Assembly: GCA_026075535.2 (NCBI GenBank)
Contig: AP026542.1
Coordinates: forward strand, 10,106,001 to 10,170,000
Direction: 5' to 3'
From: Tricholoma matsutake
Lineage: Eukaryota; Basidiomycota; Agaricomycetes; Agaricales; Tricholomataceae
DNA: 64,000 nt
This document shows, one piece after another, positions 47,129 through 59,289 of this stretch (positions within the stretch are counted from its first letter, which is position 1; each line of letters opens with the position of its first letter). Position numbers and translations under genes: made by a program. The notes beneath the pieces are model-generated. The model saw nothing but the letters and a program-made list of their open reading frames with translations, ran no database searches and had not been told where the DNA came from.

Positions 47129-47871
47129 TGTTCAGTAATAAAGTATGAATCAAGTGAGAACAACTTGTATTCCAAATAAAACAATAGTGCTAGCATACTA
47201 AAAGCATAGGTAGGCTGTTTAACAGCAAGTTGCCACACTAGTACCATCTTTGCATACATGAAATAGTGTTTATGAATTTCATGGCAACACATTGGAATCA
47301 TGCTTCGGGCTTGTGGGTTAAGGACTATGAGTCTATGATCCAGCCAGTGGTCAGTAAGTACTAGTACTAGTATTAATACTATTAAAGTAAGTCAACAATC
47401 CAAATCATGGAGTATATACAAGAAGTGTAGAAGTGGAAGTGAGTTTCAAGAAGTGGAAGTGAGTGACATCCACTAGAGAGATGTCAGAGTTCAACCACAT
47501 CGTGACACCATCCCACCTCTTTCCAGTTTTGGACAACCAGTGTCATGCTTCAACATCTGCTGGGCCATCGTAGTGTACCATTGTTCCCAGTAGATCCATC
47601 TCTTGATCCAATGTTTATGGTACATCCAACATTCATACTAGAGGACCAGCTTAACTTAGCATCCCTGTACTACTAGATGTCGGTAATTGTAATGAAATTC
47701 CTTTTCAGTGCAGATACCGGCTGCATCACTGAGCACACTTGGTATTTACAGAATTTGAACACTAATTGTTGCCTTACATGTCAATTGTAGAGGGCTGGAT
47801 AGAGAGCGGGATGTTGCTAAGGTGGGAGACTCACACCAGTGGAAGTTGGTGGAAGTTGGTGGAACTCCAAG
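47129..47871. other. Gene-free repeat DNA left of the foldback MITE
   Basis: Contains AAGTGGAAGTGAG repeated near 47430-47465 and GTGGAAGTTG repeated near 47840-47860. No coding frame of note. Confidence 0.45.
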
Positions 47872-48314
47872 TAGTGTTTGAAGGTCCAGTCCATGGTTAT
47901 GTAACAGTCTTTTGGAATTTTGAGATGTAATCTGCTTGTTAAAGCTTTACAACTTATCCTGGCATTTCAGGACTTTCTGTACACAATGTCAAGATAGGAC
48001 CAAAAATGTTTTGTCATTATGCCTCAGTGGTTTTTACATAATTAAACCTATTAAACACAAATCAATTTTTCCAGTTCATACATTTTTCTCAAAACCTTGG
48101 AAAATGTATAGACTGGAAAAATTGTTTTATGTTTAATATGTTTGGTTCTGTAAAAACCACTGAGGCATAATGACAAACCTTTTCAATCATATATTGACAT
48201 TGTGTACAAAAAGTCTTGAAATGCCAGGATAAGTTGTAAGGCTTTGACAAGCAGATTACATCTCAAAATTCCAAAAGACTGTTACATAACCATGGACTGG
48301 ACCTTCAAACACTA
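47872..48314. mobile_element. 443-bp foldback MITE of the same hAT-like family
   Basis: Left end TAGTGTTTGAAGGTCCAG and right end its complement; the arms are inverted for about 200 bp (CCATGGTTATGTAACAGTC, GAGATGTAATCTGCTTG, ATTATGCCTCAGTGGTTTTT), leaving a short loop. The terminal 12 bases match those of the element at 13575-14887. Flanks GGAACTCC and GGAACTCG match 7 of 8 if three extra bases (AAG) are allowed on the left. Confidence 0.8.
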
Positions 48315-48420
48315 GGAACTCGACTGATCTGAGTGGAACTCAGCCCAGTGGAACTCATTTTCCCAGTTCCACTTCTACTATTCTGGTCACGACTCGAATC
48401 ATGGGAATGTTTCCATTGAA

Positions 48421-49740
48421 GTGGGGATCACCGGCCCTCAAGCAAAAACCATGTGTTGGTTGAATTGCAATTCTGGCATGCTCTCATCATTCTACCACTA
48501 CCCTCAGCCTCAACTCCAATGCCCGTCACTGAGAATGATACCTGAGCCATGTCATCCCACCAACTCATCACTCATTACCAAGATGCGCTGCTCCCATCAC
48601 ACCACCACCTCCTCAACATCCAGCATGACAACTCCCATGGTCACCACACTGCCGGATAATGCTGCCAGAGGCTTCAAACAACCAATGTGGCATGAACCAT
48701 AGGCCCAAAATGATGTCAACATTGTTTTGGGCCCAGGTAAGTTTTCATCTTTGTTTCACTTCTCACTAACATTTTTTCATTGATTTAGGTTTTGACTATC
48801 TTACAATGATGCGGCAGCTTGAGACAACCCACATATGGCAATGGCAACCACAGAGATGATGGAGGGGCCCAAACCAGGGATGGTGAAGAGATCTGATGGC
48901 TGCGAGAACAAGGATGACAACAGCAACAGATGGGGATGGCAGCAGCACTGCCCACACCAGGTATGAACCAACCACCACCTGTCTACCACCTCCACTGACT
49001 GCCCTGCCTCTCCAGAAACCCAGCACCCAGCACCACCATGATTGGACACCACCAACACTGATGGGGAGACCAATACGACAAGAACCAGGGGCACAAAGAT
49101 GGAGGTAACTTTTTTCTTGTTCCCTCCACCAAACTAACTATTTCATTAGTTTTAGGTTATAAATTTGTCATAACAAGATGACCCAGCCTGCCAACAGCAA
49201 CAACCATGAACACCAACACCCATCAGGGCATGATGCACCGCTCCCATCACACCACTATTGCCTCAACATCCAGCATGTCGACTTCCACAGCCACCACACC
49301 ACTGGATAACGGCACCAAAGGCTACAAACAACCAACATGGCACAAATCATGGGCCCAAAATGATGTTGACATCGTTTTGGGCCCAGGCAAGTTTTCATCT
49401 GTTTCATTTCATATTTCATTCTAACTAACATATTTTTTCATTGATTTAGGTTTTGATTATCTTACCACAACATGGTGAGCTTGAGACGACCCACATATGG
49501 CAATGGCAACCACTGAGACGATGGAGGGGTGCAAACCAGGAACCGTGAAGAGACCTGATGGCCATGAAAACAAGGACAACAATGGCAACAGATTGGAGTG
49601 GCAGCACTGCCAACACCAGGTAAGAACCAAACACCACCCATCTACCACCTTCACTGACCACCCTGCCTTTCCAGAAACCCAGCATGCACCACCAGTATGA
49701 TGGGAACCAAGGGCACAAAGATGGTGACATTCACCTGTCT
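48421..49740 (-). repeat. Tandem pair of about 650-bp repeats with a GGGCCC palindrome
   Basis: CTCCCATCAC occurs at 48591 and 49241, offset 650 bp; the two units match to about 49112 and 49735. Each has GGGCCCAAAATGATG ... TTTTGGGCCCAGG (an inverted repeat), then intron-like GTAAGTTTTC ... TTGATTTAG, and a second intron-like pair (CACCAGGTAWGAACC ... CTTTCCAGAAACCCAGC). The same motif order in the opposite direction is in the SINE-like repeats at 3601-4862. No long frame survives. Confidence 0.7.
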
Positions 49741-49753
49741 TTAGTTTAGCTAC

Positions 49754-50115
49754 TGTAAGGGGACTAGAGGGTGCCCCACATGTTTCTCCTATTTTTTAGG
49801 TTTGTCCTATATTTTTTCTTGTCTTGTTTCCTTCTATTCTTCATTTTCTATGGTTTTTTCCTTATTTTATTACTAATTTCCCTTCTATCACATTTGTGCA
49901 TGTTGACAGTTTTATATTTAGAGCTGGAGTACCCTTCTGACATCTACCCCTTGGTATTACATCATGTGGCAGCCTTGATCAGCCTATCTCTGCCTTTTCT
50001 ATTTTTAGTTATTATTTGATTTTTGCAGTTTTCACATATACTGGGCACTGGCAAAGGGATCTGTAGAGTTTTCTCTTCAGATTTCCCTTTGCTAGAAGCT
50101 AAGGCTGCCCTTACA
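49754..50115 (+). repeat. 5' LTR of the second family C chromovirus
   Basis: 362 bp, TGTAAGGGGAC to GCCCTTACA; partner of 2923-3287. TATACT at 50037 and the predicted transcript start AGAGTTTTCT at 50065, 28 nt apart. Many CpG of the other copy are TpG/CpA here. Confidence 0.9.
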
Positions 50116-50117
50116 GT

Positions 50118-50127
50118 AGAAAACTCT
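50118..50127 (+). promoter_or_regulatory. Self-complementary primer-binding site of family C
   Basis: AGAAAACTCT begins 2 nt after the LTR and is the exact complement of AGAGTTTTCT (50065-50074), the predicted first bases of the element RNA. No TGG for a tRNA primer is present. See findings. Confidence 0.7.
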
Positions 50128-50141
50128 CCCTTAAAGCCTGA

Positions 50142-50826
50142 TGTTAAGACTATAGGTCTTTAACTCAGCCTTGGCTTCATCTGTTGCAGTTGGAGGCTTT
50201 CCAACTGTCGGTATCACACTAGAAGACTTTCCTAGCGTATTGGGCTTCTGGCCTTCACTTGGGTACTTCTTCAAGTAGTCATGGCTATCTGTACTCAGAG
50301 GGTTTCTGAGTAGACCATTGGTATGTGTATCACAGTTGGAGGCTTTCCAACTGTTAAGTTCGAGTTTATCACAGCTAGGGAATTCCTAAGCTGTTGAGTA
50401 TTCTGGTTGAGTCTAAGACCGTTGATTGAATTAGGTCAAGCTAAGGAATACAGGCAGTATTACTGTAGCTTATATACAGTTCAGAGAATGTCTATTGTCC
50501 AATCGGAGTATGAGATCCTTATCAAGTAAATATAGAGGAAACAATAGAACAGTAAGCCTCATGCCTAGCATGAGGCATCCGATGTCACGGAGTGCTGCGG
50601 TGCAGCATGTCAAAGAACAATAGAAGAGAAGCCTCATGTCAAGCATGAGGTGTCCGACATCACGGATCCAATGTCAAGGGTCCGATGTCACAGAATGCTG
50701 TGACACAGCATGTTGGTTGACAGCAATCGGATAACAGGGGTGGGTCTCCATTGGAGTGAGTCGTTCTGAGTCAGAAGGAAAAATGAAATACCCGGTCTTG
50801 TGGGTTCCGATGGACAAATCGTAACA
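50142..50826 (-). mobile_element. Solo LTR (family A) with 5-bp target duplication
   Basis: 685 bp, TGTTAAGACTATA...ATCGTAACA, flanked by CCTGA on both sides (50137-50141, 50827-50831). It matches 61781-62370. A TATA box TATATAAG reads on the minus strand. It landed between the primer site and the gag ATG of the family C element. Confidence 0.95.
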
Positions 50827-50835
50827 CCTGAAATC

Positions 50836-51690
50836 ATGAACGCACTGCCTGAAATAGGCAGGTACAGAGTGGACAACAGTCCCCAAAGCTCCATAGACTC
50901 CATACACACTGTTCCTGACCATCCTGCCTTTGGTGTGCCGCCATTTTCACTAAACATGCCCCCTAGTGCTATGGATGCATCAAAGTGCCTTGATGCGCTT
51001 GAAGGCGACATTACTGGAATACATGCACAAATCGACTCACTTAAAGTTACGATCAAAAAATTTGTCAGGACACTTCAGACTACCTCCACGACCAAGATTT
51101 CACCCATTATGACTCCAAGCGCACCCAATAACAACAACGTGCCACCTGGTACACCCACAAAAGAGTGCACCCACATCAAACTGTCCCTGCCTGCCAAATT
51201 TAATGGTGTGCATGCGCAGGTACATGCGTTCCTTAACTCCTGTGAGTTGTACATTAGTCTCCAGTTGCATAGATTCATTGATGAAGCTGCAAAAATTTAT
51301 TGGGCCTTCACATACATGAAATCTGAATATGCCTATCTCTACATGGACCATATTCTACACCAAACTAAAGAACTCAGTTCTCTACCCTTCTCCACTTGGG
51401 GTGACTTTTGAGCAGAGTTTATATGCCACTTTTGTCCCCTCAACAAGTGCTACTGAGCAGTGACATGGCTTGAGTCATCCTCCTACCACCAGGCACATTG
51501 ATCTGTGGATGATTATATTGATGAGTTTAGAGATTTGGTGGACATGGCAGGGTATGGGGATGGGCTACCAATGGTGGTGAAGTTCTGACAAGGTCTCAAC
51601 TGAGAGATTCAGGACCAGATTGCCCAAATGTTGGGAGGGTGTCTAGCAGACGATGATATCTATGCTTGGTATGAAGCTGCTTCCCTCTGT
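50836..51690 (+). pseudogene. gag of the second family C element
   Basis: ATG 50836 (MNALPEIGRYRVDNS) stands 30 nt after the LTR once the solo LTR is removed. The capsid part reads KLSLPAKFNGVHAQVHAFLN, EAAKIYWAFTYMKSEYAYLYM, STWGDF, then TGA at 51409 and further stops (for example VKF-stop-QGLN-stop-EIQDQI) where Arg codons fit. The typical Ty3 gag order is clear but the copy is dead. Confidence 0.8.
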
Positions 51691-51699
51691 AATGAGAAC

Positions 51700-54100
51700 T
51701 GACTCACAAATGCAGCCTTCAATGCTGCATTCCAGATTCCAACCCCCACTCCTACACCCTTGTTGCCTGTCCATAACCGCTTTGAAAATTTGTCAGTTGA
51801 ATTCCCAGAGAATGAATCTACTGTTCCCCTCTCTGACCCTTCGATGTTGGCTGAAGACGTACCTGCTCTTCCTACCACTCCCTCTGTTCTGCGTCCCGAA
51901 ATTAGATCATGGGAGCGCAAATTACCACATAAATATATTGTTGCACCCACTCCCTCTGCACATTCCTTAAACCTGGCAATTGAACTACAGACCACCAACA
52001 TGGGACAGTTACTGTGCTACTGGACTGTGGTGCGACTGGCCTCTTCATTGACACACATCTCATGCAACAACATTGCCTAAACACTCGCTCACTCTCACGT
52101 CAAATACCTGTTTATAATGTGGATGGGTCCCCAAATGAAGCTGGTGCCATCTGAGAGGTTGTAGACCTGGTCCTTCATTACAAAGATCACAGTGAGTGTG
52201 CCCTTCTTGCTGTCACTCAATTAGGAAAGCAGAAGGTGATTTTGGGCTACCCATGGCTTTGAGACCATAACCCAGAGGTTGACTGGTGTGCTGGGGAGGT
52301 TACCATGAGCCGATGTCCATCCCATTGTCACACTTGTTTTACAGAAGCCAAACTGGAATGTTGTGGACAAAGGGCCTCGATACAATGCACCCAGAAGTGT
52401 TGTGCTGGACCTCTACCAGTGCTGGATGTGGAGTTGGAGGGGGTTCCTGATCTGATACCAGACTCAGATGATGACGAGGAGGAGTTGAGGAAGGGGATTG
52501 GATTTTCTACACTGCAATTCGTCCATCGCATGAGGTGTGTGCTACATTGAACATATCTCAGTGCCTTGCCAAGGCCTTCCACAAAAACAATACTGCTAAA
52601 TCCTCTACTGACTCCTTACTTCCTCATATTCACAAGTTCAAGGACATGTTCTCAAAGGAATCATTCAATTCTCTCCCTGCATGCAAGCCATGGGATCATG
52701 CAATTGAACTCATCCCCAGTGCAACCCCTTCCTCCTGCAAGGTCTATCCTCTCTCCCCCGAGGAACAGTGACAACTTGACCAGTTCATTGATGAGCACCT
52801 AGCCTCTGGATGCATTCAACCATCCAAGTCGCCCATGGCCTCTCCCTTTTTCTTTGTCAAGAAGAAGGATGGCTCACTTCAACCAGTTCAAGATTATAGA
52901 AGGCTCAATGACATCATGGTCAAAAATTGCTACCCATTACCTCTCATCTCTGAACTCATGAACCAACTCCATAGAGCATGATACTTCACCAAGCTTGATG
53001 TCCATTGGGGTTACAATAATGTGAGGATAAAGGAGGGAGATGAGTGGAAGGCAGCCTTTTGTACCAACCGTGGTCTTTTTGAACTGCTCGTCATGTTCTT
53101 TGGCCTTACTAATAGTCCTGCCACCTTCCAGACCATGATGAACAACATCTTCCACAACCTCATACTTGAGGGCATCATCTGTATCTATCTCAATGATATC
53201 CTCATCTTCACTTGCACAGTTGAAGAACATCATGGCATTACATGCCTCATCCTAGAATGATTTTGACGATACAAACTCTACCTTCATCAGGACAAGTGTG
53301 AGTTTGAGAAGACCAAGATTGAGTACCTTGGCCTGATTATCTTGGAGGGCCAGGTGGAGATGGATCCAGTCAAGGTGAATGGGGTCACGGCATGGCCAAT
53401 GCCCACAAACAAGAAAGAGGTGCAGTCATTTTTAGGCTTCATCAATTTCTATCAGCATTTTATCAAGGATTTCTCACATCATGCATGACCACTGTTCGAC
53501 TTGACAGGCAAGGAGGCTGGTAGGACAATGCACAGCAGGAGGCATTCAAAAACTATAAGAGATGGTCACTTCTGCTCCCATCCTTACCTTTGCTGATGAT
53601 TTGTGCCCTTTTCATGTAGAAGCTGACAGTTCTGACTTTGCGACAGGTGCCGTGTTGTCTCAGCAGTCTCTGGAGGACCAGAAGTGGCATCCTGTTGTGC
53701 TCTACTCCAAAAACCTTAGTGCTGTGGAATGAAACTATGAGATCCATGACAAGAAGATGTTGGCAATAATGCATGTGCTTGAGGAGTGGCGACACTTCAT
53801 TGAGGGTGCTCTACACAATGTGGAAATTTGGATGGATCACAAGAATCTTGAGTACTGTATGATGGCCAAGAAATTGAATTGTTGTCAAGCTGATTGGTCC
53901 CTGTATCTATCCAGGTTTGACTTCTCCTTGCACCACCATCCGGGTTGCAGCATGGAGAAGACCGATGCCCTCTCCCAATGTGCAGATCATGGGGATGGCA
54001 GTGACGACAATCAAGACATTGTGTTGTTGCAGCCAAACCTGTTTACTATCTGAGGATTGGAAGGTATCGCACCCCAGGGCGAGGAGCGGGACATCCTATG
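51700..54100 (+). pseudogene. PR-RT-RNase H of the second family C element, truncated by insertion
   Basis: Linker, then protease (LDCGATGLFIDTHLM, the Asp in DCGAT; VILGYPWL), RT (about 52680-53500; LNDILIFT as the box, first Asp replaced by Asn) and RNase H (about 53620-54050; EADSSDFATGAVLSQ, WMDHKNLEY). Numerous stops and a short deletion near 53520. The sequence stops at ATCCTATG (54100), equivalent to position 1398 of the first copy, because the family B LTR begins there. The rest of integrase is not found in this window. Confidence 0.85.
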
Positions 54101-54521
54101 TGTTAGGGCAACATCCACTATCTGCTAGCTAAGACCATGCAGGTTCTCTCTACAAGAAGGGGGCGGGATCCACACTTGTGATGGGGGAATTGATGGTTTT
54201 CATGTGAGGGGTTATTAATAGATGAGTTTGTTGACAAAGGCCTTTCACACCGAAAACATAGGTGGAATACCTAACAGAACACAACTAGGTCCCCTAGGTG
54301 TATATTTAGGGTTTATATACTATGTTACATATATTGTACATTGTTGTTACCGACGCGTGTGTACATGCATGTACATCTTGATGCATGCGAAATAAAATTC
54401 TCATGCTATCAAAGTGTAGCATCATTTAGCATCATTTGGCATCATTTGGCATAATGTAGTGTAATTCAACATAATAAAATAAAAATGACATTTTATTAGG
54501 TAATGGGGTGGTTTCCTAACA
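54101..54521 (-). repeat. 3' LTR of family B (minus strand)
   Basis: 421 bp, TGTTAGG...CCTAACA, like the solo LTR at 23449-23849. On the minus strand it follows a polypurine tract and contains TATATAAACCC, so it is the 3' LTR of the minus-strand pol that follows. Confidence 0.9.
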
Positions 54522-54534
54522 TTACCCCCCTTTT
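54522..54534 (-). promoter_or_regulatory. Polypurine tract of family B
   Basis: On the minus strand AAAAGGGGGGTAA ends exactly at the LTR start TGTTAGG. Confidence 0.8.
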
Positions 54535-54639
54535 ATGCCTTGACTTCCAGGTGAGAAAATATTACATCTGTCACTTCTGTGAAATTTTGGTAAGGCTGGA
54601 ATTTCATCCCCTCATACACCATTCTCGCAATGCAACATG

Positions 54640-57600
54640 GAGCATTCAGATTACATTTAAAGAATTGGGTGATTGTGTTATGTGCTCACTTACAATTCTC
54701 TTTGGGCTCCCACAAATTATTTTTGTAGGTATAGTTTTTCCACTTTATTAAGAACTCCAATTTGTTCTATCAAAGATGTGAGTCTAGAATTTCTTCAACT
54801 ATGTATTCTGGAGCACCTTCTACTATTATCGGAGGTTGCAGAGTAGTTTGTTGGCCAGAAATAGTGGGTGGGCGGTAAGGGTGTAGGCAGGATACATTAA
54901 TTTCAGGATCAATCTTGAATGATCAGGGTAATTTTAGCACTACCGCATTAGGCGAGATCACTTTAGAGATTGCATATGGGCCAACTTGTTTCTCCATATG
55001 TTTCCTTGAAGGTCATGGAATATTCAGGTCCTTGGTGCTTAGCCACACCAAGTCACCAACTTTGTACTCTGGAGCATGTGCTTGAGTACGATCCATGTGT
55101 CGCATCATGTCATCATGTGCTTTCTTCAATGCCGCCTCTGCTTCCCCTTGTACCTTTTGCATCTTAGATACAAAGTCTTCTACCGACTGTACTTTGACTT
55201 CCCTTCTGGGTTCTACTCCCATGCGAGGATGATATCCATAATTTGCGAAAAAGGGTGACATATGAGTAGCCGAATGGAATTTGTTACTGTGGGAAAACTC
55301 AGCAATTGCCAGCCATTCGGGCCAGTTGGTTTGTCTGTAGTTGACAAACATACATAGGTACTGCTCCAACTCCTGATTCACTCTCTCCATCTGCCCATCA
55401 GTCTGTGGGTGATATGCCGTAGATAATTTGGTTTGAATTCCCAATATGTTGTTTAGCTCTCACATAAACATGGAAGCAAATTGTGGTCCATGATCAGAGA
55501 TAACGTGTATCGGGTAACCCATGTAACCACCATACCTGATTTAGATAAAGGCGCGCCAAGCCCAATGATGAGGTTTCTGTAGTAGTAGGAATAATATGGA
55601 CCTCCTTTGTGAAGCGGTCACATATTATGAATATTGCATTGTACCCTTGAGCCTCGGGCAATCCAGTAATAAAATCCACAGATATATCTCGCCATGGCAC
55701 TTTAGGTATAGGGTTTGGCATTAATTTTCCTGCAGGTTTTTCTGGAAATTTCTTCCCCCTCATGCATGTATCACATCCATCCACATACCCCAACACATAC
55801 TTCAAAATTCTGGGCCACAAATAATTTCTCATTACTAATTCCAACGTCTTCCATCTTCCTGGGTGTCCAGCAGTTGGTGTATTATGATGTAACTGGATGA
55901 TTTCCCTTTGCAAATCCTGATCCTTCGGTACATACACCTTTCCTCGAAACAACACCAACCCTTGTTCCTCAGCCCACTCATCTCCTTTAATATTACCCTT
56001 CTTCTCTCCCTTCAGAGCTTTTATGGCTTCCACTACTTCATCATCCATTTCTGAACATTGTCTAATTTTAGACAACATTTCCATTTCTGAGCTATCTATC
56101 AATAGATGCCCTTGATGCATAGTGCAAATGTGAAAGTATTTGGGTTTGAGTAAGGTTACATTCTTATTGTCCTCCTTTATGATCAATATGTCTGGATAAT
56201 GCATCTGCTTTCCTCATTAAGCTTCCCGCTTTGTGGACCAAGTGAAAATTGAAACATGATAGGAATAATGCCCAAGGTGCTTGCCAGCGATTAAGCTTTT
56301 TAGCAGACATGAAGTATTGCAGATTTTGATGATCCATCCAGATCTCAATCTGATGTGTACATCCTTCCAAATAATGCCTCCATGCCTCCAATGCTCATAT
56401 TATCCCCAACATCTCTTTGTCATGCACATCATAATGTCTCTCCACATCATTCAACCCTCAGGACAGATATGCACAAGGATGCCATTTGTCATCTTTGCAC
56501 AGCATTGATAATACTGCTCCAGTAGCAAAGTCGGATGCATCTGATTCCACTGGCAAAGGGCATGTGAAATCCACTGGGGCTAATATTAGTCCCTCCACAA
56601 ACTTCCTCTTCAACTCCTCAAACACTGTCTGCTGCTGCTCTCCCCACCTCCACACTACTCCCTTTTGCATAAGGTTATGTAAGGATGCAGCAATTTTAGA
56701 AAAATTGTGCACAAAGTGACGATAATAATTTGCGAGTCCCAAGAAGGCTTGAACCTCCTTCACACGGGTGGGTGCAGGCCAATCTGTGATTGCATGTACC
56801 TTGATTGGATCCATTTTAATCCCGTCAGGGCTGATCAATAATCCTAGGAACTCGATTTCGCTTGCCCCAAACACACACTTCTCCAGTTTCAAAAATAGAT
56901 CATTCTCTGCCAACCTCCATAACACCTCCTGCACTATTGCCTCATGGTTTTATTCATCCTCCGTGGATATCAGAATGTCATCAATAAATATTATTACCAT
57001 GCCTTTGTCTATTACATCCTTGAAAATGTTGTTCATCATATTTTGAAAGGTTGGGGGACTATTTGTCATCCTGACAAACATGACAAGTGGCTCAAAGGAT
57101 CCTCAACACATGGCAAATGTGGCCTTCCACTCATCTCCTTTCTTTATTTGTACATTGTTGTATCCCCATCATAAATCCAATTTTGTAAAGACTTTGGCTT
57201 TTCCCACCTTGTCAATTATTTCTGAGATCAATGGCAAGGGGTATGTGTTCTTCACTGTCCACTCATTCAGATACCTATAATCTGTATACATCCTCTTCCT
57301 TTGGTCTTTCTTTGGCACAAAGAATATTGGTGATGTCTGCAGTGATTTCAAAGGTTGTATGTATCCTTTCCGCAATTGCTCCTTCAGGAATGCATCCACT
57401 TCTTCTTGTTCCATCAGAGATAATGGATATACCTTCAACTTCTTTGGCACAAACCCTGGCTTCATCTCAATTGCATGATTTCATGGCTTCCGCACTGGCA
57501 TTTGCTCAGACTCCTTCTTCTGGAACACTGACAGATATTCATGATACACTTTCGGCACCCACTCCTCCACTGGCTTCTCCACCTCCACGATATTCTTGTC

Positions 57601-58200
57601 CCATGACTGTCCTCCACAAATTGCTCTAAAGGTTTGCTTCTGCTCTTCTTTCTCGATCATGATTGGAACTTCCCCATTTGGCATTTCCTCATCCTCCACT
57701 TCCTCCATCATAACAGAATACTTCCTTGGACATTCTTTCTCTTTCTTTTTTCTTTTCTCCCTCTTCATCTTCCTCCCATACACATTACATTCCTTAGGAC
57801 AATGAGTCATTTGTACTTTCTCAGTTTTCCAATCAATTTCTGGATTATGCTTCCATAACCATGGACATCCTATTATTAGATTGGTTTTCCCAAGATTGCA
57901 CACTTCAAATACAGCTCGCTCCTGATGCTCCTGATACTTTAATACCATGGTGACCTCCTCCTTGATAGTTCCTCCATGATTGACCATTCCGTCAATATTA
58001 TACACCATTATAGGTTGCACCAGCTTGTGTGTGTTAATACCGTTTTTGGTAATCAAGGATCGATTAATAAATAGTCCTGTAGCACCACTATCAAGCAACA
58101 CTTCCACATCAATGGCTGCATGCATGTCCACTGTCTTCAGTCCCATAGTCAAGGTGATTTCGGGTTCTACTCACGCAGAGCAAATAAAGAATTTAGGGGT
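54640..58200 (-). pseudogene. Family B chromovirus pol: protease, RT, RNase H, integrase, chromodomain
   Basis: Minus strand. Protease (58140-57830): LLDSGATGLFINRSL and NLIIGCPWLWKHNPEIDWK. A Lys/Glu-rich linker. RT (57465-56500): [28 protein letters not shown] as YxDD box near 56975, DGIKMDPIKVHAI. RNase H (56600-56170): VESDASDFATGAVLS, WMDHQNLQYF. Integrase (56000-55013): HHNTPTAGHPGRWKTLE, CDTCMRGK, ISVDFITGLPEAQGY, then YHPQTDGQMERVNQELEQY. Chromodomain at about 54815-54660: EYIVEEILDSHL and LIKWKNYTYKNNLWEP. Several stops and frame breaks show decay. Its own gag is absent: upstream sequence switches to family A near 58360. Confidence 0.88.
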
Positions 58201-58390
58201 TTTCAGAAATGATGCGTGACAATTTTCTTTGTGATGTGATTTGCAACAGTTGTACTCCTCCTCAATTTCCTTTTCTGAGTTGTTCTGGGTTTCCTCGGAT
58301 ACTAATACATTGTAATGATTCTGGGTCACCAATGGGGAAACCTTCACTGGGACTCTTCCACAAAATTCTTCTGTCTGCCTTCCTCCAGCT

Positions 58391-59210
58391 TCACTTCCTC
58401 GATTGTAGCTTCCCTAATCCAGTGTCTTCTTCATCTTGTGGCCCAATGGGCTCTGCACTTTGAAGAGTCATGATCACAATCTCTTCATCATCTACTTCTT
58501 TGATTGTCATTCTTCTTGTTTCAATGAGTATCTTGCTTCTTCTTGGTTCAGCATGGAGGACTTTAGCTGTTCTTTGTTCATCAGTTTCTTTGTTTTGGGG
58601 GCAAGTTTCTCTTTTTCTCTGGCAATCACATTTTGCCACTGTGTTCATCATTCTTCATCAGTCTTTTTCTTGAGAGCAAGTTTTTTTGGCACCATGCCCG
58701 TTGCTCTTCTTTTGTCATTTTCTTGGAGGTTCTTCCTTCTTCAGTTGCTTTTTGGCACCATATTGGGTGCTTATCATTGGGTTTCTTGGTTTGCATCCTC
58801 CCAATAAGGGTCCCCTCCTTCTTGAATGAGGCTTTAGGGTAAGTCCTATCATTTGTCCTGAACTGGAAGGTCCCAATCTTCCAGTCGATTACTGGGTTCA
58901 TTCTTCTGAGCCATGGCAGGCCCAGGATGATCAATTCGTTCCCTAATCCTGCAATGAAGAAGGTTGTCAGGAAAGATCTTTAGTTGATCATCAAGAGTCC
59001 CCTGGCATAGTGGGAGATTTCCCCCTTCTTGTTTGGGGTTCCATCCATGTTCTTGACCCTGATCACTTTTTCCAGGGGGCACAACTCGAATCCACTGCTT
59101 TCTGCAAATTCATGGTTCATGAATATCCCTCCCACTCCTGAGTCGAGTAGGGCTTTGGTTTTGATGGCTTTCCCTCTGCCTGTTCCTATCACTTTGACAT
59201 CTAGATGCAT
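58391..59210 (-). pseudogene. Family A protease and linker
   Basis: Minus strand: KTKALLDSGVGGIFMNHEFA (active-site Asp in DSGVG), then MIILGLPWLRRMNPVIDWK as the second signature. A charged linker follows (TKEEQRAWCQKN, DDEEIVIMTLQSAEP). After about 58391 the reading passes into family B sequence, which brings a second protease domain. Frame breaks near 58960 and 58640. Confidence 0.75.
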
Positions 59211-59289
59211 AGATTGATTTTCAAAGTGGCTAGTAATACAGAACAGACAGAGAGTTCAGTGGTACCTAACATTGAGGCAGGCCACCTTG

